DNA of 64,000 bases, taken from the NCBI GenBank assembly GCA_933228675.1, contig OW121742.1:32767034-32831033 (forward strand), in the 5' to 3' direction. Source of the stretch: Stomorhina lunata. Its lineage: Eukaryota > Arthropoda > Insecta > Diptera > Rhiniidae. The position numbers and the translations under genes are program-made. Positions 13,686 through 26,205 of this stretch are shown in pieces. The first letter of the stretch is position 1. Every line of letters begins with the position of its first letter. Below the pieces are notes generated by a model. It was not told the DNA's origin, did no database searches, and saw nothing but the letters and a program-made list of their open reading frames with translations.

Positions 13686-15309
13686 TGGTCCACTTTGTGG
13701 CAGTAGAATTACACTAAACTTTGACCGCATATAGAATCAGTTATGTAGATTCTTACGATTCAATAAAATATAATGATGTACATGCGTATACACTATTATT
13801 TTATTGAGGGGACTATATGAATTAATCTTTAAACATTGAATAATATATTTTTTGCATCGACTCAAAAAAAGATTTCATACATTTTTCTAAATTATATAAA
13901 TCAAATTCGGAAGGTATGGAAAATTATCTGGTAATATATTCTTAGTAGTTTTAGCGAAGGCAAGTAAAGAGTCGCCCTTAATCTACTGAAGTTTTATCCT
14001 TTTTGATTTTTGTAAAAATATACATATGCTTCTAAACAGAAAGAAAAACAAGTGAATTTTCTCTAGGAAATTGTTTCCTTCCTTTTGAAAATCATAAATG
14101 TGTTAGTTTCAACAAATGTCTTCAACAGGTGTATGCATGAGTTTAACACATATCCTTCCTTTCTAATAAAGTTTTTCTAATCATTTGGTTAAAAGTGCAA
14201 CAATATTTACATAAATTTGTTTTTATAAAGATGAAAAGGAAAATTCCTAATAAATTTAGGCTAGAATATTAAGAAAAAATTTATTGAGATTTTTATTTAT
14301 TAAAAGGAAAATTGTGATGTATTTATAAATCCATGTCCTTAAATGTCCTTCAAAAACAAATCCCACAAAGTTTGTTATATATATGATAAAATTTCCCTTA
14401 TTTTTCTCTTTTAGTGTAAATTGACTTGACCAACTTCAAAACGTTAAAACTATACACCCACTAAAAAGTTTGTACCTTTATAAATCACAAAATTAAATCC
14501 TTTTTAACAGTAATAAAACTAAACCATCTCTCAAACAAAAGCAAAAAAAAAATTGTTGCTAATTATAATTATTTATAGCCCACACAAAAGTTTTTACAAA
14601 TTCTAATTGCTGTTTATTTATTACAGTTTAAATTTTGGTTTTGTTAAACATTTGCTATTTAATTTTCCAAAAATATATTTCAATTATAGTAGAAATAAAT
14701 TCTTGTATAACTCCTGAAGGATAAAGCCGGGGACTTTATATATTTAGGTATGTGTCTTTGTATATATCTTCACAGCAATATTATTTTATATATAGAAAAA
14801 CATACTATAATCTTTTATATATAAAAAATATCATAAACACCAAAAGCCATTAATTCACAGACATAATTCTGAAGCATAAGGTACGAGTACTTAAGGTCTC
14901 TACACTGTTCTACAGTATTATACAATATCTCTATGTATGGCTATATAAAAACGCTGCTATTGTATATGCGTGTCTGTTTATATAGAGTCTTAAAATATTA
15001 TAAAATGTGATGGGGAAAAAAAATCTTTTGCTGTATCTGGTTTTTATGACTTTTACATTGTTTATTATTGTTTGAGGTTTTTCCTCAATAAAATTTTCTT
15101 CTTGTCGTTTTCCAAAGAACAGTGTGTGCCCAAGATTTATAAGATTGTAAACGAATGCATTGGATTATTCACAAAAACGTTCTTTACGAAATAAGACTAA
15201 AAGAAAATTTTCTATAAAGAATTTTGCGATGTCAAACGATTAATGAAAAATAAATGTAGAAATTGTATGATAATAACATTTTTAGTAAATCATTTCTATC
15301 GAAAATTAA
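13686..15309. other. Non-repetitive AT-rich sequence, no gene seen
   Basis: It includes TATA-rich patches around 14740-14990. No gene, RNA gene or element end is recognised. Confidence 0.55.
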
Positions 15310-17165
15310 ACGAAACGTCTTCATATCGTCAACTTTTCTATAACAAAGTCTTCTTATCATCACCTTTTCTATAGAAAAGTCTTTCTATCGTCAGCATTTC
15401 TAAAGAAAAGTCTCTCTGTCGTCAAGCTTTCTAAATAAAAGTCTTCCTATCATCAACTTTTCTAAAGAAAAGTCTTCCCATCATCAGCATTTTCTAAAAA
15501 AGTCTTCCTATCATCAACCTTTCCTAACAAAAGTCTTCCTATCGTCAACTTTTGTTAAAAAAGTGTGTCTTATCATCAACTTTTCTTAAGAAAAGTCTCC
15601 CTACGTGAAGTTTTCTCAAGAAAAGTCTTCCTGTCGTGAACTTTTCTTGAAAAAAACTTGCTATCCTGAACTTTTCTATAGAAAAGTCTTGCTTTCGTCA
15701 ACTTTTCTTAAGAAAAATCTTCATATTGTCAACTTTTTTTAAGAAAAGTCTTCATATCGTCAACTTTTCTTAAGAAAAGCTTTCCTATTGTCAACTTTTC
15801 TTAAGAAAAGTCTTCCTATCGTCAACATTTCTTAAGAAAAGTATTCATATCGTCAACTTTTCTTAAGAAAAGTCTTCCTATCGTCAACTTTTCTTAAGAA
15901 AAGTCTTCCTATCGTCAACTTTTCTTAATAAAAGTCTTCCCATCGTCAACTTTTCTTATGAAAAGTCTTCCTATCGTCAACTTTTCTTAAGAAAAGTCTT
16001 CCTATCGTCAACTTTTCTTAAGAAAAGTCTTCCTATCGTCAACTTTTCATAAGAAAAGTCTTCCTGTCGTCAACTTTTCTTAAGAAAAGTCTTCCTGTCG
16101 TCAACTTTTCTTAAGAAAAGTCTTCCTGTCGTCAACTTTTCTTAAGAAAAGTCTTCCTCTCGTCAACTTTTCTTAAGAAAAGTCTTGCTATCGTCAACTT
16201 TTCTTAAGATACGTCTTCCTATCGTCAACTTTTCTATAGAAATGTCTTCCTATCGTCAACTTTTCTTAACAAAAGTCTTCCTATCGTCAACTTTTCTTAA
16301 GAAAAGTCTTCCTATCGTCAATATTTTTTAAGAAAGATCTTCCTATCGTCAACTTTTCTATAGAAATGTCTTCCTATCGTCAACTTTTCTATAGAAATGT
16401 CTACCTATAGTCAACTTTTCTATAGAAATGTCTTCCTATCGTAAACTTTTCTATGGAAATGTCTTACTATCGTCAACTTTTCTATAGAAATGTCTTACTA
16501 TCGTCAACTTTTCTATAGAAATGTCTTCCTATCGTCAACTTTTCTATAGAAATGTCTACCTATTGTCAACTTTTCTATAGAAATGTCTTCCTGTCGTCAA
16601 CTTTTCTATAGAAATGTCTTCCTGTCGTCAACTTTTCTATAGAAATGTCTTCCTGTCGTCAACTTTTCTATAGAAATGTCTTCCTATCGTCAACTTTTCT
16701 ATAGAAATGTCTTCCTATCGTCAATTTTTCTATAGAAATGTCTTCCTATCGTCAACTTTTCTATAGAAGTGTCCTCCTATCGTCAACTTTTCTACAGAAA
16801 TGTCTTCCTATCGTCAATTTTTCTATAAAAATGTCTTCCTGTCGTCAACTTTTCTATAGAAGTGTCCTCCTATCGTCAACTTTTCTATAGAAATGTCTTC
16901 CTAACGTTAACTTTTCTATAGAAATGTCTTCCTATCGTCAACTTTTCTATAGAAATATCCTCCTATCGTCTTTTTTTCTATATAAATGTCTTCCTAACGT
17001 TAACTTTTTATAGAAATGTCATCCCAATGTCAACTTTTCTATAGAAAGGTCTTCCCATCGTCAACTTTTCTATAGAAGTGGCTTCATATCGTCAACTTTT
17101 TTTATAGAAATATCTTCTGATCGTCAACTTTTCTATAGAAATGTTTTTATGAGTATAAGTGTGGG
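15310..17165 (+). repeat. 31-bp satellite family B, subtype switch
   Basis: About 60 tandem 31-bp units. From 15310 to about 16230 most units contain the perfect 18-bp palindrome ACTTTTCTTAAGAAAAGT. From about 16220 onward most units carry TTTCTATAGAAATG in its place, a 12-bp palindrome, with a short zone of mixing at 16210-16350. The flanking CTATCGTCA and CTTC linkers are shared by both subtypes. Confidence 0.97.
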
Positions 17166-17277
17166 AGTGTTGCTTTAAGGATCGCTTTAGATTGTAAGTG
17201 TTAAGAATATTTAATGTGATCACACTTTAAATTTTTTTTTTGTTTTTATATTTCTATAAAATAAATTTAACGTACCA
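17095..17277 (+). repeat. 183-bp tandem duplication, copy 1
   Basis: This copy starts in the last family B units and runs through a non-satellite segment that contains GTGATCAC. It is repeated immediately downstream with one substitution seen (TAATGTGATC here against TAACGTGATC in copy 2), so the duplication is recent. Confidence 0.93.
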
Positions 17278-17460
17278 ACTTTTTTTATAGAAATATCTTC
17301 TGATCGTCAACTTTTCTATAGAAATGTTTTTATGAGTATAAGTGTGGGAGTGTTGCTTTAAGGATCGCTTTAGATTGTAAGTGTTAAGAATATTTAACGT
17401 GATCACACTTTAAATTTTTTTTTTGTTTTTATATTTCTATAAAATAAATTTAACGTACCA
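17278..17460 (+). repeat. 183-bp tandem duplication, copy 2
   Basis: Directly adjacent second copy, offset by 183 bp. It ends at AACGTACCA before GAGGCC. Confidence 0.93.
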
Positions 17461-18499
17461 GAGGCCAACGAGCTTCATTGTTTATGTTATTTTGTCTGAG
17501 GATATTTGTTTATATATTTACAATATTCCCTCTATGTAACAGGAGATAAGTATATAGTCTCTATATGTATTTACATTTATAAAGACAGTATTTATAATAA
17601 TTTGTACTTGTTGTTGTTGCTGCAGTTGTTGTTGTTGTTGCTATTATTGTTGTACCAGCACATTCAAAATATCTAGACAAAAGACATAAAATAAAGAATT
17701 TTATTCTGGTTATTTGTCGTTGGCGCTTGTACTTGTTGGTTGTGTTTGAAACATTTCATCTCGTGTTTGCTGTTTCTTCTCGTTGTTGTAAATGTCAGTT
17801 TATATACAATTTTATTACAACAACATTACAAAACAATAGACAACCAACAAGTATAAAACGACACCCCAAATACTGCCACAAACACCAACAAACGATGACG
17901 ACAACTACAGCCAACATTTTTTGTTTTTTCTTTTTTTTTTTCCTGAAAAAAGATTCTTTCAATATCCGAATATAAAAAAGCAGCGTTTAACATATTTTCT
18001 CTTGACTTTAACGACGTCACTTGGACGACGATAGGAGCCTGATGATGGCCAGACAAGACATCGAGCAAGTCTTGCTGTTGGTTTTCACATTTTCTTTTTT
18101 CCTCCCATTTTATGAGTTGAGGTCTAATAATAATGTCTCTTTTTGATTGTCCTTTAGATCTTAATGTCACTTTAAAGGCAATAATAATTTGTTGGCCATG
18201 ATTTAATTAAATTTTTTCATGGGTTTTGCTTAGTTCTTAGTATCATCACAATTTTAAATGGCTTTTAAGACATCTGCTAAAATATTAACAAATTTTGTAT
18301 ACTTTAAGTTATTTTGTAAGGAAATGGATATGAAATGTTAATGTACATTAAAAAATATTTGAAATATTTAGATGTGATTAAATATTAAAAAATTTTAATT
18401 GAATATTTTAATAATATTGTATGTCCTAAATACATTATTATAAATTTTATATATAATAATAAGCGATATTACATACATATTTTGAATAGATAAATTCAC
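17461..18499. other. Non-repetitive sequence with a TTG-rich microsatellite
   Basis: A degenerate (TTG)n run with CTGCAG in the middle lies at about 17608-17655. The minus-strand 114-codon frame at 17826-18170 has more mixed composition than most here. It has no recognised domain, and its downstream part reads a poly-pyrimidine tract as lysine/glutamate, so I do not call it a gene. Confidence 0.5.
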
Positions 18500-20262
18500 G
18501 ATAAAAGAAATTAATATAAGTAAAATTTTAAAATGAAATGTGTAAGCTCTAATAGAAATTTCATATTAACTTATGATTAAAGAAATTTTTCGATATAAAA
18601 ATTATCTTTGAAAAAAATTCACGATATCAGTATAAAACTAATGATAACTTAGCTGTAGAAAACTTTACGTTATAGATTTTCTACAAAGAATTTTACGATA
18701 TAAGAAATTCTAAATATAAACTTTTTATGATGCGAACAATTTAAATGAAAATAAACGACACGGAAATTTTCTCTTAAAAGAAAATATTATAGAAAATAAA
18801 ATTATTTTGCTAAATTTACGACATAAAAAATTTTCTTTAAAAAAATTTACAAAAAACATATCAAAATTTCCACAAAACAATCTACCATATCAAAAATGTA
18901 ATGTAAGAATTTTAACGACATAGAAAACTACCTAGAGAAATTTCCACAAAACATGAAATTTATACAGAAAAATTCAAGTATTAAAAAATTTTTGTGGAAA
19001 AATTTTTGATATGAAAAATTTTTTAAACAAAATTTTACGATTTGAGAAATCTTATATAGAAACATTTTATTAAATTTTTTATTAAATATTTTTCCAAAAA
19101 AATTTTTACATTGAATATTTTGCAATAAAAAGTTTACATTGAAAATTTTTCAGCAAAAAGTTTGCATTGAATTTTTTTTTTTGTAAAACTTTTTCATTGA
19201 AAATTTTTATATAAAAAATTTACATTGAAAAATTTTTTATAAAAATTTTACATCTAAAATTAATCTATAAAAATTTTTTATTTAACATTTTTCTATAAAA
19301 ATCATACATTGAATATTTTTCAATAAAATGTTTTCGTTGAAAATTTTTAAGTAAAAATTTTATCGTAAAAATTTAAATTGAAAATTTTTATATAAAAATT
19401 TTACGTCGAAAATTTTTATATAAAAATTTTACGTCGAAAATTTTTTTATAAAAATTTTTCTACGCAAATTTAACACTCAAATTTTTTCTTTAACATTTAT
19501 GTAACAAAAAGTCTGCATTGAAAACTTAAGCCTTGAAAATTTTCGTAAAACACTTCTACATTGAAAATTTTTGATAAAAATTTTTGATAAAAGTCTTTAA
19601 TGTAAAAAATTTACATTTAAATTTTTTTTTATAAAAATTTTTGTAAAAAAAATTTATATTGAAAATTTTTCTCTAAAAACTTTACACAGCAAATTTTTCT
19701 GTAAAAATTTTATATTAAAATTTTTTTTATAAAAATTTTCATAAAAAATTTATGAAAAAAACAATTAAATCAACATTATTTTCTATAAAGATTTTACATC
19801 GAAAATTTTTCTGAAAAAATTTTACCTTTAAAATTTTTATATAAAAAAATATATTGAAAATTTTTTTTATACAAATTTTATATAGAAAAATTTTCAATTC
19901 AAATTTTGAAATGAAAATTTGTTTATAAAAATTTGACATTAAAAGTTAATCTATAAAAATTTTACATTGAAAATTTTTCAATGACAATTTTTAATAAAAA
20001 TTTTACATTCAAAGTTTTTACAAAAAACGTTTATATTGAATTTTGAATTTTTAAATTAAAATTTTAAAATGAAAATCTTTTTTTCACCATCGAAATTTTT
20101 TTTTAAAAAATGTTGCAGTAAAATTTTTCTAAAAATTTAACATCGAAAAATTTATAATTTTTATAGATTTTAACAATTATTATAACAATTTTGAGCTGAA
20201 ACATTTTTCTATGAAAATTTTACATTAACAGTTTTTTTCTTGAAATTTTATATGAAAAATTT
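18500..20262 (+). repeat. Degenerate 28-bp satellite family C
   Basis: Sparse, degenerate units become clear from about 19130, with TATAAAAATTTTACATTGAA and AAATTTTT alternating at about 28 bp. Short K/F/I/N-rich frames on the minus strand (for example 18928-19125 and 19739-19939) are products of this composition. Confidence 0.75.
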
Positions 20263-22600
20263 TAAATTTCTTTCTACTGCCAGTTTTTAATAGAATTATC
20301 TTCCTATTGCCTACTTTTCTAAAGAAAAACTTCATATCGTCAACTTTTTTATACGAAAGGGTTCTTATAGTCAATTTTTCTAGATGTAGGTTTTCTTCAA
20401 CTTCCTATAGTCAACTTTTCCATAGAAATGTCTTTCTATCGTCAACTTTTCTATAGAAATGTTTTCCAATCGTCAACTTTTCTATAGAAATGTCTTCCTA
20501 TCGTCAACTTTTCTATAGAAATGTCTTCCTATCGTCAACTTTTCAATAGAAATGTCTTCCTATCGTCAACTTTTCAATAGAAATGTCTTCCTATCGTCAA
20601 CTTTTCTATAGAAATGTCTTCCTATCGTCAAGTTTTCTATAGAAATGTCTTTCTATCGTCAACTTTTCTATAGAAATGTCTTCCTATCGTCAATTTTTCT
20701 ATAGAAATGTCTTCCTATCGTCAACTTTTCTATAGAAATGTCTTCCTATCGTCAACTTTTCTATAGAAATGTCTTCCTATCGTCAACTTTTCAATAGAAA
20801 TGTCTTCCTATCGTCAACTTTTCAATAGAAATGTCTTCCTATCGTCAACTTTTCTATAGAAATGTCTTCCTATAGTCAACTTTTCTTTGGAAATGTCTTC
20901 CTATCGTCAACTTTTCTATAGAAATGTCTTCCTATCGTCAACTTTTCTATAGAAATGTCTTCCTATCATCAACTTTTCTATAGAAATGTCTTCCTATCGT
21001 CAACTTTTCTATAGAAATGTCTTCCTATCGTCAACTTTTCTATATAAATGTCTTCCTATCGTCAACTTTTCTATAGAAATGTCTTCCTATCGTCAAGTTT
21101 TCTATAGAAATGTCTTTCTATCGTCAACTTTTCTATAGAAATGTCTTCCTATCGTCAATTTTTCTATAGAAATGTCTTCCTATCGTCAACTTTTCTATAG
21201 AAATGTCTTCCTATCGTCAATTTTTCTATAGAAATGTCTTCCTATAGTCAACTTTTCTTTGGAAATGTCTTCCTATCGTCAACTTTTCTATAGAAATGTC
21301 TTCCTATCATCAACTTTTCTATAGAAATGTCTTCCTATCGTCAACTTTTCTATAGAAATGTCTTCCTATCGTCAACTTTTCTATATAAATGTCTTCCTAT
21401 CGTCAACTTTTCTATAGAAATGTCTTCCTATCGTCAATTTTTCTATAGAAATGTCTTTCTATCGTCAACTTTTCTATAGAAATGTCTTCCTATCGTCAAA
21501 TTTTTCTATAGAAATGTCTTCCTATCGTCAATTTTTCTATAGAAATGTCTTCCTATCGTCAACTTTTCTATATAAATGTCTTCCTATCGTCAACTTTTCT
21601 ATAGAAATGTCTTCCTATCGTCAAGTTTTCTATAGAAATGTCTTTCTATCGTCAACTTTTCTATAGAAATGTCTTCCTATCGTCAATTTTCCTATAGAAA
21701 TGTCTTCCTATAGTCAACTTTTCTATAGAAATGTCTTCCTATCGTCAACCTTTCTATAGAAATGTCTTCCTATCGTCAACTTTTCTATAGAAATGTCTTC
21801 CTATCGTCAACTTTTCTATAGAAATGTCTTCCTATCGTCAACCTTTCTATAGAAATGTCTTCCTCTCGTCAACTTTTCTATACAAATGTCTTCCTATCGT
21901 CAACTTTTCTATAGAAATGTCTTCCTATCGTCAAGTTTTCTATAGAAATGTCTTTCTATCGTCAACTTTTCTATAGAAATGTCTTCCTATCGTCAATTTT
22001 TCTATAGAAATGTCTTCCTATCGTCAACTTTTCTATAGAAATGTCTTCCTATCGTCAACCTTTCTATAGAAATGTCTTCCTCTCGTCAACTTTTCTATAT
22101 AAATGTCTTCCTATCGTCAACTTTTCTATAGAAATGTCTTCCTATCGTCAACTTTTCTATAGAAATGTCTTTCTATCGTCAACTTTTCTATAGAAATGTC
22201 TTCCTATCGTCAATTTTTTTATAGAAATGTCTTCCTATCGTAAACTTTTCTATAGAAATGTCTTCCTATCGTCAACCTTTCTATAGAAATGTCTTCCTCT
22301 CGTCAACTTTTCTATAGAAATGTCTTCCTCTCGTCAACTTTTCTATAGAAATGTCTTCCTATCGTCAACTTTTCTACAGAAATGTCTTCCTATCGTCAAC
22401 TTTTCTATAGAAATGTCTTCCTATCGTCAACTTTTCTATAGAAATGTCTTCCTATCGTCAACTTTTCTATAGAAATGTCTTCCTATCGTCAACTTTTCTA
22501 TAGAAATGTCTTCCTGTCGTCAACTTTTCTATAGAAATGTCTTCCTATCGTCAACTTTTCTATAGAAATGTTTTCCTATCGTCAACGATAGTGTCTTGCT
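20263..22600 (+). repeat. 31-bp satellite family B, CTATAG subtype with higher-order structure
   Basis: About 74 units. Nearly all carry TTTCTATAGAAATGTCTTCC and the CTATCGTCA linker. Marked variants recur at multiples of 31 bp: the pair with TTCAATAG at 20543/20574 recurs at 20791/20822 (248 bp, 8 units), and CAAGTTTTC followed by TCTTTC occurs at 20631, 21096, 21624 and 21934 (spacings 465, 528 and 310). This shows block duplication within the array. The 71-codon frame at 21451-21666 is satellite only. Confidence 0.97.
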
Positions 22601-23884
22601 ATCGTTGAATATATTTTTTTTCATTTATTATCATTAAATTTTCACAATTAAATTTTTGATATCAATTTAGTTTAAACTCCTATTACTTGTTTTCAAGCTT
22701 AATAATGACCCAATTATGTTATCATTAATATGCAATTTTTTGTGTACTTAAAAACTTATTATTGTCCTCTTTTATCCTTTTAAATCTCTATAGTTAAACA
22801 TAAATTTTCATTTTTTGTCTCCACTAAATAGTTGTTTATTAAAACTAATTTTAAAATAAACTGGATCATGTCGGCTAAATTAATACGTTTATGTCATGCA
22901 AAATTCATTGGATCCACTGAAACTGGGTAAAAATGGAAATATTTATATTAATTCCTCAAAAATACTGTGGGTACTATAAAATAAGTTCTATGTGGCGCAG
23001 GAAGCTAAAATTTTGTCTGTTTGTTGTACATAAATATTCTCAAATAACAAAATAATAAATAATATCAACAACTAAAACAAAAAAAGTGGAATATAATAAA
23101 ATATATCTGAAAACCACAAACTATTTACAGCGACAAACATTTGTACTCTCGGGTTCGACACAAATACCACAATAATGTCAACCAAAAAAAATGAAGCACT
23201 GGCATACAATCACGTTCACTATTTATACGAGATTCTGGCATATTTTCACCAAAAACACATACAAATATTTACAGAAAAATAAATGAAATAATATAATTTT
23301 ATATTAAAACAAAAACATCGTCATCACAGAAACTAGATATTGTGGTTATTAGAGAGACAATGGCAGCAAAAAAATATTAGAACCAAAAAAATAAATAAGT
23401 TGTATTTGTGTTTATTCATGGCTATAAAATCTAATGAAATTTTCACCAAAAATAAAGGGACAACAAACAAATAAAATACTCACATATGCATACAATATAA
23501 ATGACATGGAAATCATCAGATATCCTAACTGATGTAATATGAATGTAAGCCTTTAGAGACAGAGTGGATGAAAATGGTTAATACTATTATTTAAAATTTT
23601 ATTTCATTTGTCAAATGAATAAATATTAAGCAGTAAGGAATTCAGTTTGTTAAAAGGTTTTAATTTTGAAGGCTCTTTGCATATTTATTTTGTAAGCTAC
23701 ACATATTCTTTGTCCACTTGTATCAATTAAAACCAGTCACTCTGTAATAATATGAGCATTATTTTTTTTTTTTTTCTTAAATTTCAACGGCTATTTTAGG
23801 AAATTGCACTTCTTAGGAGAAGCTGTTGAAAGCTTTAAGTATAAAAGAGCAATTATAAGGCTAACAAAATTTAAAGTACTTTAG
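22601..23884. other. Non-repetitive AT-rich sequence, no gene seen
   Basis: No coding frame or RNA gene recognised. A poly-T tract lies near 23762. Confidence 0.55.
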
Positions 23885-24240
23885 AAAAAATTGTAGTCGG
23901 TTAAGCCCTACCATATGATACCCTACACCACTGAGGTCAAATGTGTTCCAGTAGTCAACGAAGTAAAAACTTTACCATCATACAAAATTTTCTAAATATA
24001 AGTTGCATTAAAGAGACTTTGTAAAATATTTGTTGTATGAAAGCTATGTTTTCGGCCATTTTCAATAGGATTGTTTCATAGAAAAAATTCCACTGTCATT
24101 CAGACGGACAGTTGGGTATCGTTTATTCCCTAAGTTAAATCAACTCAGAGATTGTATAGGAGTAAATCGAAATAACTTGATGTTTCTGAGACATTATAAG
24201 TTATTTCAATAAGTGGGTAGAAAACTCGAAAAGATACGGA
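23885..24240 (+). mobile_element. Dispersed repeat M, copy 1 (diverged)
   Basis: It begins AGTCGGTTAAGCCCTACCAT followed by GATACCCTACACCACTGAGG, the diverged head of the element seen complete at 32927. The CAGACGGACAG and AACTCAGAGATTG motifs near 24100-24160 match its tail region. The terminal hairpin is missing. I do not recognise the family. Hairpin-forming ends suggest a non-autonomous DNA element. Confidence 0.65.
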
Positions 24241-24249
24241 TTTATAGAC

Positions 24250-26205
24250 CAGCCCTCTTAAATTAAAAATATATAAAAATTTTTATAAATTAAAATTTAA
24301 TTTGAATAATTTTTTTATAGGAACTATTTCAAAAATTTCCCATTTTTATAGAAAATTTTCTAAAATCCCTTAATTTTATTGGAAACTTTTTAAAATAATT
24401 TTATTTTTTTAAAAAAAATTTCAAAAATTTTTTATTTTTACAGGAAATTTTATTTTTTTTAGGAAGTTTGTAAAAAATTTTCAACAAATCTTTTATTTAC
24501 TGTAAATTTTTCAAAAATTTCTTATTTTTGTAGGAAATTTTTCAAAAATTTCTGATATCTATAGGAAATTTTCCAAAAATTTTTTATTTTTATAGAAAAT
24601 TTTTTCAAAAATTTCTTATTTTTATAGAAATTTTTCAAAAATTTGTTACTTTTATAGGATATTTTTAAAAAATTTCTTATCTTTATGATAATTTTCCAAA
24701 AATTTCTTATTTTTATAGGAAATTTTGCAAAAATTTCCTATTTTTATAGGAAATTTTTCAAAAATTTCCTATTTTTATAGGAAATTTTTCAAAAATTTCC
24801 TATTTTTATAGGAAATTTTTCAAAAATTTCCTATTTTTATAGGAAATTTTTCAAAAATTTCTTATTTTTAGAGGAAATTTTTCAAAAACTTTTTATTTTT
24901 ATAGGAAATTTTTAAAAAAATTTCTCATTTCTAAAGGAAATTTCTTAAAAATGTCTTACTTTTATAAGAAATTTTTCAAAAATTTTTTATTTTTATAGAA
25001 AATTTTTTCAAAAATTTCTTACTTTTATAGAAATTTTTCAAAAATTTGTTACCTTTATAGGAAATTTTTCAAAAATTTCTTATCTTTATGATAATTTTTC
25101 AAAAATTTCTAATTTTTAGAGGAAATTTTTCAAAAACTTTAAATTTTTATAGGAAATTTTTAAAAAAATTTCTTATTTCTAAAGGAAATTTCTCAAAAAT
25201 GTCTTACTTTTATAGGAAATTTTTTAAAAATTTCTTATTTTTATAAGAAATTTTTATAGGAAATTTTTCAAAAATTGTTAATTTCTATAGCAAATTTTTT
25301 AAAAATTTGTAAAAATGTTTCAATAATTCTTATTTTTACTGTAAATTTTTTAAAAATTTCTTATTTTAATAGGAAATTTTTCAAAAATTTCTTATATCTA
25401 TAGGAAATTTTTGAAAAATGTTTTATTTTTATAGAAAATTTGTTCAAAAATTTCTTGTTTTTATAAGAAATTTTTCAAAAGTTTCTTAATTTTAGAGGAA
25501 ATTTTTCAAAAATTTGTTACTTTTATAGGAAATTTTGCAAAAATTTCTTATCCTTATAGGAAATTTTCCAAAATTTTCTTATTTTTATAGGAAATTTTTT
25601 TAAAAATTTTATATTTTTATAAGAAATTTTTTCAAAAATTTTATATTTTTATAAGAAATTTTTAAAAAATTTCTTATTTTGATAAGAAATTTTTCAAAAG
25701 TTTCTTATTTTTAGAGGAAATTTTTCAAAAATGTCTTATTTTTTATAGAAAATATTTTTAAAAGTTTCTTATTTCAGAAATTTTTCATTATTTGTCAAAA
25801 ATACCTTATATAATTTTTTTTTTAAATTTTTATAGAAAATTTTTCAAAAATTTCTTATTTTTATCGATTTTTTTTTAATTTCTTATTTTTATAGTAAATT
25901 TTTCAACAGTTTTTTATTTTTATAGGAAATTTTAAAAAATTTCTTATTTTTATTAAAAATTTTTTAAAAACTTCTGATATTTATACAAAATTTTTTAAAA
26001 ATATTTTTTAAGTTTTCAAAAATTTCATAATTTTATAGAAAATTTTTCAAAATATTCTTATTTTGATTTGAAATTTTAAAAAATTTATAATTTTTTGAAA
26101 CTTTCTTAGCTTTATTGAAATTTTTTTTAATAATTTCTTATTTTTGCAGGAAATTTTTGAACAATTTTTTATTTTTATAGGAAATTTTTCAAAATGTCTT
26201 AATTT
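24250..26205 (+). repeat. 31-bp satellite family A, forward orientation
   Basis: Tandem 31-bp units, best preserved at 24700-24870, where successive units differ by single bases. Toward 25700-26200 the units become irregular. Orientation is the same as at 6400-8185. Confidence 0.93.

Noticed and set aside
18026..18045. CTGATGA at 18031 as another hammerhead core
   Set aside because: No GAAA at the needed distance and no stem II pairing.
17826..18170. 114-codon minus-strand frame
   Set aside because: No recognised domain, and the downstream third reads a homopolymer tract. Its length is not exceptional for a 64-kb window.
20263..22600. CRISPR-like regular repeats
   Set aside because: Repeats are directly adjacent 31-bp units with no distinct spacers, and the DNA is eukaryotic.
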